A stretch of 64,000 nucleotides of DNA, from contig NC_088777.1 of assembly GCF_954871325.1 (NCBI RefSeq), positions 17,895,366 through 17,959,365 on the forward strand, read 5' to 3'. Position numbers and translations under genes: made by a program. Source of the DNA: Gordionus sp. m RMFG-2023. Its lineage: Eukaryota; Nematomorpha; Gordioida; Chordodea; Parachordodidae. Below the pieces are notes generated by a model, which worked only from the letters and a program-made list of their open reading frames with translations, was not told where the DNA came from and did no database searches. Position 1 is the stretch's first letter. Each line of letters opens with the position of its first letter. Of this stretch, positions 58,019-64,000 are shown one piece after another.

Positions 58019-61000
58019 TGAAGAAATTTAAAGAATTCAAGGTTAGGGTTAGAATTAATGTTAACTTACAATAGATATCTGTTAGTGCTATTTCATATAT
58101 TATATCTTAAATCAAATAATAATTGTGCAAAATCCTCTATGAATTTTTAAAAAAATATAAGGAAAGTATATAAAATTTTTAGCTTTTATTAAAATTTATT
58201 TTGATTGAAGAAATTTAAAGCATTTAGGGTTAGCATTAGGGTTAGAGATAGGGTTAGGCATAGGATTAGGGTTATATTTAAGGTTAAAGTTAGGGTTAGA
58301 GTTTGGGGTAGGGTTAGGGTTAAGGTTAGGGTTAATGTTAGGGTTAATATTAGGGTTAGGATTAGGGTTATGCTTAGGGTTAGGGTTTAGGATAGGGTTA
58401 ATGGTTAGGGTTAGGGTTAAGTTTAGGGTTAGGGTTAAGGTTAGGGTTAATGTTAGGGTTAGGGTTAGAGTTAGGGTTACGGTTAGGGTTAGGATTAGGG
58501 TTACGGTTAAGGTTAGGATTAGGGTTAGGGTTAAGGATAGAGTTAATGTTAGGGTTAAGGTTAAGGTTGAGGTTAGGATTATGGTTAGGGTTAAGGTTAG
58601 GGTTAGAGTTAAGATTACTGTTAGGGGTTAAGGTTAATGTTAAGGTTAGGGTTATGTTTAGGGTTAGGGTTAGGTTTAGGGTTAGTGTTAAGGTTAGGGT
58701 TAGTGATAAAGTTAGGGTTAAGGTTAGGGTTAATGTTAGGGTTAGGGTTAGAGTTAGGGTTAGGGTTAGGGTTACGGTTAGGGTTAGGGTTATGGTTAGG
58801 GTATGGTTTAGGGTTAGGGTTAAGGTTAGGGTTAGGGTTAAGGTTAGGGTTAGTGTTAGGGTTGGGGTTGGGGTTAGGGTTAGGGTTAGTGTTAAGGTTA
58901 GGGTTAATGTTAGGGTTAGGGTTAGAGTTAGGGTTACGGTTAGGGTTAGGATTAGGGTTAGGGTTAAGGATAGAGTTAATGTTAGGGTTAAGGTTAAGGT
59001 TGAGGTTAGGATTATGGTTAGGGTTAAGGTTAGGGTTAGGGTTAGAGTTAAGATTACTGAAAGGGTTAGGGTTAAGGTTAGGGTTAATGTTAGGGTTAAT
59101 GTTAGGGTTAGGGTTATGGTTAGGGTTAGGGTTAGGTTTAGGGTTAGTGTTAAGGTTAGGGTTAGTGATAAAGTTAGGGTTAAGGTTAGTGTTAATGTTA
59201 GGGTTAGGGTTAGAGTTAGGGTTAGGGTTAGGGTTAGGGTTAGGGTTAGTGTTAGGGTTACGGTTAGGGTTAGGGTTATGATTAGGGTATGGTTTAGGGT
59301 TAGGATTAGGGTTAAGGTTTAGGTTAGGGTTATGGTTAAGGTTAGGGTTAATGTTAGGGTTAGGGTTAACTTATCATAGATATCTGTTAGTGCTTATTCA
59401 TATTTTATATCTATCCTTAATTACTTTAATTAATAGTACTTCAAGTAATTTTTACTATATATTCCAAACATATGAATTTTTTAAGTAATATTTATTATTT
59501 TCACCGATTTTAGAAAATTTAATATGCTAAGTCATATTTATTAATTATTTAAGTGCATAATATGATTTTTGTAGTAAATATCTATGTCTTAGTAACTCGT
59601 AAAATATAAATAAAATAATTTTGTGAAAATCAAATAATAATTGTGCAAAATCTTCTATGATTTTTCAAAAAAATATAAGGAAAGCAGATAAAATTTTTAG
59701 CTTAATTTAAAATTTATTTCGATTGAAGAAATTTAAAGCATTTAGGGTTAGGGTTAGGGTTAGCGTTAGGGTTAACTTACAATAGATATCTGTTAGTGCT
59801 ATTTCATATATTTTATCTAAAATCAAATAATAATTGTACAAAATCCTTCTATGATTTTTTAAAAAAATATAAGGAAAGCATATAAAATTTTTAAGCTTTT
59901 ATTAAAATTTATTTTGATTGAAGAAATTTAAAGCATTTAGGGTTAGCATTAGTGGTAGGATAGGATAGGATTAGGGTTAGGCATAGGATTAGGGTTAGGG
60001 TTAAGGTTAAAGTTAGGGTTAGAGTGGTTGAGGGTTAGGGTTAGGGTTAAGATTAGGGTTAGGGTTAGAGTGTTAGGGTTAATATTAGGGGTTAGGGTTA
60101 GGAGGTTAGGGTTAGGTGGGTTAGGGTTAGGGTTTAGGATAGGGTTAATGGTTAGGGTTAGGGTTTGGGTTAGGGTTAGGATTAAGGTTAGGGTTAGGGT
60201 TTAAGTTAGGGTTAGTGTTATGGTTGGGGTTGGGGTTAGGGTTAGGGTTAGTGTTAGGGTTAGGGTTAGGGTTAGGGTTAGGGTTAGGGTTAAGGTTAGG
60301 GTTAACTTACAATAGATATCTGTTAATGCTATTTCATATATTATATCTATCCTTAATTACTCAAATTAACAGTACTTCAAGTAATTTTTACAATGTTCCC
60401 AACTTATGAATTTTTTAATTAATAAATATTATTTTCACCGATTTTAGAAAATTTAATATGCTACATATTTTTTAATTTTTTAAGTGCATAATATGATTTT
60501 TGTAGTAATTATCTATGTCTTAGGAACTCGTAAAATTAAATAAAATAATTTGTGAAAATCAAATAATAATTGTGCAAAATCTTCTATGATTTTTCAAAAA
60601 TATATAAGGAAAGAATATAAAATTTTTAGCTTTTTGTAAAATTTATTTCGATTAAAGAAATTTAAAGCATTTAGGATTAAGGCTAGCGTTAGGGTTAACT
60701 TACAATAGATATCTGTTAGTGCTATTTCATATATTATATCTAAAATCAAATAATTATTGTGCAAATCCTTCTATGATTTTTTATATAAATATAAGGAAAG
60801 CATATAAAAATTTTAACTTTTATTTAAATTTATTTTGATTGAAGAAATTTAAAGCATTTAGGGTTAGCATTAGGGTTAGAGATAGGATAAGGCATAGGAT
60901 TAGGGTTAGGCATAGGATTAGGGTTAGGGTTAAGGTTAAAGTTAGGGTTAGGGTTATGGTTAGGGTTAGAGTTTGGGTTAGGGTTAAGGTTAAGGTTAGG

Positions 61001-62855
61001 GTTAATGTTAGGGTTATGGTTAGGGTTATTGTTAGGGTTAATGTTAGGGTTATGGTTAGGGTTAGGATTAGGTTTAGGGTTAGTGTTAGGGTTAGGGTTA
61101 GTGTTAAGGTTAGGGTTAATGTTAGGGTTAGAGTTAGGGTTACGGTTAGGGTTAAAGTTAGGGTTAGGGTTAAGGTTAAGGTTAGGGTTATGGTTAAGGT
61201 TAGTGGTTAATGTTAGGGTTAGGGTTAACTTATAATAGATATCTGTTAGTGCTTATTCATATATTATATCTATCCTTAATTATTTTAATTAACAATACTT
61301 CAAGTAATTTTTACTATATATTCCAAACATATGAATTTTTTAAGTAATAATTATTATTTTCACCGATTTTAGAAAATTTAATATGCTAAGACATATTTAT
61401 TAATTATTTAAGTTCATAATATGATTTTTGTAGTAAATATCTATGTCTTAGTAACACGTAAAATTAAATAAAATAATTTTGTGAAAATCAAATAATAATT
61501 GTGCAAAATTTTCTATGATTTTTCAAAAAAATATAAGGAAAGCTGATAAATTTTTAGCTTAATTTAAAATTTTTTTTGATTGAAGAAATTTAAAGCATTT
61601 AGGGTTAGCATTAGCGTTAGAGATAGGGTTAGGCATATGATTAGGGTTAGGGTTAAGGTTAAAGTTAGGGTTAGAGTTTGGGGTAGGGTTAGGTTTAAGG
61701 TTAGGGTTAGGGTTAATATTAGGGTTAGGGTTAGGATTAAGGTTATGGTTAGGGTTAGGGGTTAGGATAGGGTTAATGGTTAATGTTAGGGTTAAGGTTA
61801 GGGTTAGGGTGAGGGTTAAGGTTAGGGTTAGTGATAGGGTTAGCGTTGGGGTTAGGGTTAGGGTTAGGGTTAGTGTTAAGGTTAGGGTTAGGGTTAAGGT
61901 AAAGGTTAGGGCTAATGTTATGGTTAGGGTTAGAGTTAGGGTTACGGTTAGGATTAGGATTAGGGTTAGGGTTAAGGATTATGTTAATGTTAGGGTTAAG
62001 GTTAGGGTTGAGGTTAGGGTTATGGTTAGAGTTAAGGTTAGGGTTATTGTTAGAGTTAAAATTACGGTTAGGGTTAAGGTTAAGGTTAATGTTAGGGTTA
62101 TGGTTAGGGTTAGGGTTAGGTTAAGGGTTAGTGTTAGGGTTAGTGATAAAGTTAGGGTTAAGGTTAGGGTTAATGTTAGGTTTAGGGTTAGAGTTAGGGT
62201 TACGGTTAGGGTTAGGGTTAAGGTTACGGTTAGGGTTAGGGTTAAGGTTAGGGTTAAGGTTAGGGTTAATGGTTAAGGTTAGGGTTAATTTATAATAGAT
62301 ATCTGTTGGTGCTTATTCATATATTATATCTATCCTTAATTACTTTAATTAATAGTACTTCAAGTAATTTTTACTATATATTCCAAACATATGAATTTTT
62401 TAAGTAATAATTATTATTTTCACCGATTTTTTAAAATTTAATATGCTAAGACATATTTATTAATTATTTAAGTGCATAATATGATTTTTGTAGTAATTAT
62501 CTATGTCTTAGTAACTCGTAAAATTAAATAAAATAATTTTGTGAAAATCAAATAATAATTGTGCAAAATTTTCTATGATTTTTCAAAAAAATATAAGGAA
62601 AGCAGATAAATTTTTAGCTTAATTTAAAATTTATTTCGATTGAAGAAATTTAAAGCATTTAGGGTTAGGGTTAGGGTTAGCGTTAGGGTTAACTTACAGT
62701 GGATATCTGTTAGTGCTATTTCATATATTTTATCTAAAATCAAATAATAATTGTGCAAAATCCTTCTATGATTTTTTATATAAATATAAGGAAAGCATAT
62801 AAAATTTTTAAGCTTTTATTTAAATTTATTTTGATTGAAGAAATTTAAAGCATTT
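58019..62855 (+). repeat. Segmental duplication 2, copy B
   Basis: Matches copy A with an offset growing from 5509 bp (58205 versus 52696) to 5546-5551 bp. The growth comes from small insertions, mainly in a scrambled stretch at 59950-60130. There, pentamer- and heptamer-type repeats (GTGGTAGG, AGGATAGGATAGG, GGTGGGTTAGG) break the 6-bp phase. After about 62900 it departs from copy A. Confidence 0.88.
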
Positions 62856-63467
62856 AGGGTTAGCATTAGGGTTAGAGATAGGATAAGGCATAGGATTAGG
62901 GTTAGGGTTAAGGTCAAAGTTAGGGTTAGAGTTTGGGGTAGGGTTAGGTTTAAGGTTAGGGTTAGGGTTAATATTAGGGTTAGGGTTAGGATTAAGGTTA
63001 TGGTTAGGGTTAGGGGTCAGGATAGGGTTAATGGTTAATGTTAGGGTTAAGGTTAGGGTTAGGGTTAAGGTTAGGGTTAGTGATAGGGTTAGCGTTGGGG
63101 TTAGGTTAGGGTTAGGGTTAGTGTTAAGGTTAGGGTTAGGGTTAAGGTAAGGTTAGGGCTAATGTTAGGGTTAGGGTTAGAGTTAGGGTTACGGTTAGGA
63201 TTAGGATTAGGGTTAGGGTTAAGGATTATGTTAATGTTAGGGTTAGGGTTAGGGTTGAGGTTAGGGTTATGGTTAGAGTTAAGGTTAGGGTTATTGTTAG
63301 AGTTAAGGTTAGGGTTAAGGTTAAGGTTAATGTTAGGGTTAAGGCTAGGGTTAATGCTAGGTTTAGGGTTAGAGTTAGGGTTACGGTTAGGGTTAGGGTT
63401 AGGTTAAGGTTAGGGTTAGGGTTAGGTTAGGGTTAAGGTTAGGGTTAATGTTAGGGTTAGGGTTAAC

Positions 63468-63839
63468 TTATAATAGATATCTGTTAGTGCTTATTCATAT
63501 ATTATATCTATCCTTAATTATTTTAATTAACAATACTTCAAGTAATTTTTACTATATATTCCAAACATATGAATTTTTTAAGTAATAATTATTATTTTCA
63601 CCGATTTTAGAAAATTTAATATGCTAAGACATATTTATTAATTATTTAAGTTCATAATATGATTTTTGTAGTAATTATCTATGTCTTAGTAACTCGTAAA
63701 ATTAAATAAAATAATTTTGTGAAAATCAAATAATAATTGTGCAAAATTTTCTATGATTTTTCAAAAAAATATAAGGAAAGCAGATAAATTTTTAGCTTAA
63801 TTTAAAATTTATTTCGATTGAAGAAATTTAAAGCATTTA
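63468..63839 (+). repeat. Long spacer (about 370 bp), representative copy
   Basis: AT-rich spacer beginning ACTTATAATAGATATCTGTT and ending GAAGAAATTTAAAGCATTTA. Markers inside are TAATTAACAATACTTCA, TATTCCAAACATATGAA, CACCGATTTTAG and ATCAAATAATAATTGTGC. More than 20 copies occur between 36347 and 63839, all in one orientation. No coding capacity or known transposon signature. Confidence 0.9.
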
Positions 63840-63868
63840 GGGTTAGGGTTAGGGTTAGCGTTAGGGTT

Positions 63869-64000
63869 AACTTACAGTGGATATCTGTTAGTGCTATTTC
63901 ATATATTATATCTAAAATCAAATAATAATTGTGCAAAATCCTTCTATGATTTTTATATAAATATAAGGAAAGCATATAAAATTTTTAAGCTTTTATTTAA
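63869..64000 (+). repeat. Short spacer (about 160 bp), representative copy cut by window end
   Basis: It shares the first about 50 bp and the last about 115 bp of the long spacer, joined at TATATCTA/AAATCAAATAA, so it is an internal deletion derivative. It usually follows a 20-35 bp hexamer tract after a long spacer. Other copies lie near 36723, 40984, 45073, 46344, 48988, 54259, 57142, 60697 and 62693. Confidence 0.88.

Larger units (their letters stand above)
36307..64000 (+). repeat. Subtelomeric degenerate TTAGGG array with two AT-rich spacers
   Basis: About 27.7 kb of hexamer blocks are separated by AT-rich spacers. Blocks contain TTAGGG with many variants (TTAAGG, TTAGAG, TTACGG, TTAATG, TTATGG, TTAGTG, TTGGGG, TTAGGA) that mostly keep the 6-bp phase. 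Blocks over 400 bp lie near 37879-38525, 39493-40076, 41143-41819, 42790-43372, 45234-45938, 46505-46980, 49149-49636, 50755-52156, 52717-53850, 56051-56738, 58227-59368, 61598-62288 and 62855-63467. Large blocks open with the same variant series (TTAGCATTAGGGTTAGAGAT, then TAGGGTTAGGCATAGGATTA) and mostly close on a run into TTAACTTATAATAG. Because TTAGGG is on the plus strand, the chromosome end should be to the right. The array continues past the window. Confidence 0.95.

Noticed and set aside
36300-64000. Long plus-strand open frames rich in Val-Arg-Val-Lys or Leu-Gly (up to about 326 codons)
   Set aside because: Hexamer repeats keep two of three frames open (GTT-AGG and TTA-GGG). The frames end exactly at the AT-rich spacers, follow repeat units and have no domain, so they are artefacts.
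36307-64000. CRISPR-like repeat and spacer layout
   Set aside because: Eukaryotic telomeric-type hexamers with identical spacers. CRISPR arrays have identical repeats and different spacers.
36307-64000. A true terminal telomere
   Set aside because: Variant hexamers are far too frequent, and the array ends in spacer DNA at the window edge. It is subtelomeric; the true end would lie further right.

Overview
The window is from a nuclear eukaryotic genome. It is strongly AT-rich, a conserved gene (TSR2) is spliced across it, it is dense with DNA-transposon remains, and it ends in a very large degenerate TTAGGG array. TTAGGG telomeric sequence argues against most insects (TTAGG) and plants (TTTAGGG). 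The mix of hAT (ZMYM1/TTF-type), FLYWCH/MULE and 'DFSENY...TSHGKG' transposons, with 40-42 nt introns in a fast-evolving gene, suggests an AT-rich animal (for example a cnidarian or myxozoan-like lineage) or a TE-rich AT-rich fungus. I cannot decide between these from sequence alone.

Layout. Positions 1-3100 hold a MULE transposase pseudogene with one visible internal stop (minus strand), an 81-bp tandem repeat and a second FLYWCH remnant. Positions 4250-10870 are hAT territory. They hold a 955-bp hAT-like element, an old hAT transposase relic (hAT-A) split by a 1988-bp non-autonomous hAT element, and a 2803-bp hAT (hAT-B) with a perfect 8-bp target duplication and a frameshifted transposase.

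Positions 11703-25145 hold the only host gene I can support. It is a five-exon TSR2 homologue (18S rRNA/40S maturation, escort of eS26) of 178 residues. Exons 1-3 and their two short introns fit in 320 bp, but introns 3 and 4 are about 5.7 and 7.1 kb and are packed with transposons. These include a hAT pseudogene, several hAT MITEs, a Tc1/mariner relic, and a hAT (hAT-C) that carries a second transposon with about 670-bp terminal inverted repeats.

Positions 25146-36300 are AT-rich intergenic DNA. They contain a second copy of the 1988-bp hAT element, carrying a nested MULE-like insertion that itself contains another inverted-repeat element and a tRNA-derived stretch, plus further MITEs.

Positions 36300-64000 are a subtelomeric array. 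Blocks of degenerate hexamers (TTAGGG, TTAAGG, TTACGG, TTAATG, TTATGG, TTAGTG and others) alternate with two related AT-rich spacers of about 370 bp and 160 bp. The block/spacer order and shared variant patterns show growth by segmental duplication. Two large tandem duplications, with offsets near 3.3 kb and 5.5 kb, are visible. The G-rich strand runs left to right, so the chromosome end should lie beyond position 64000. Open frames in this array (VRVRVK- or LGLGLG-type) are artefacts of a 6-bp period and are not annotated as genes.
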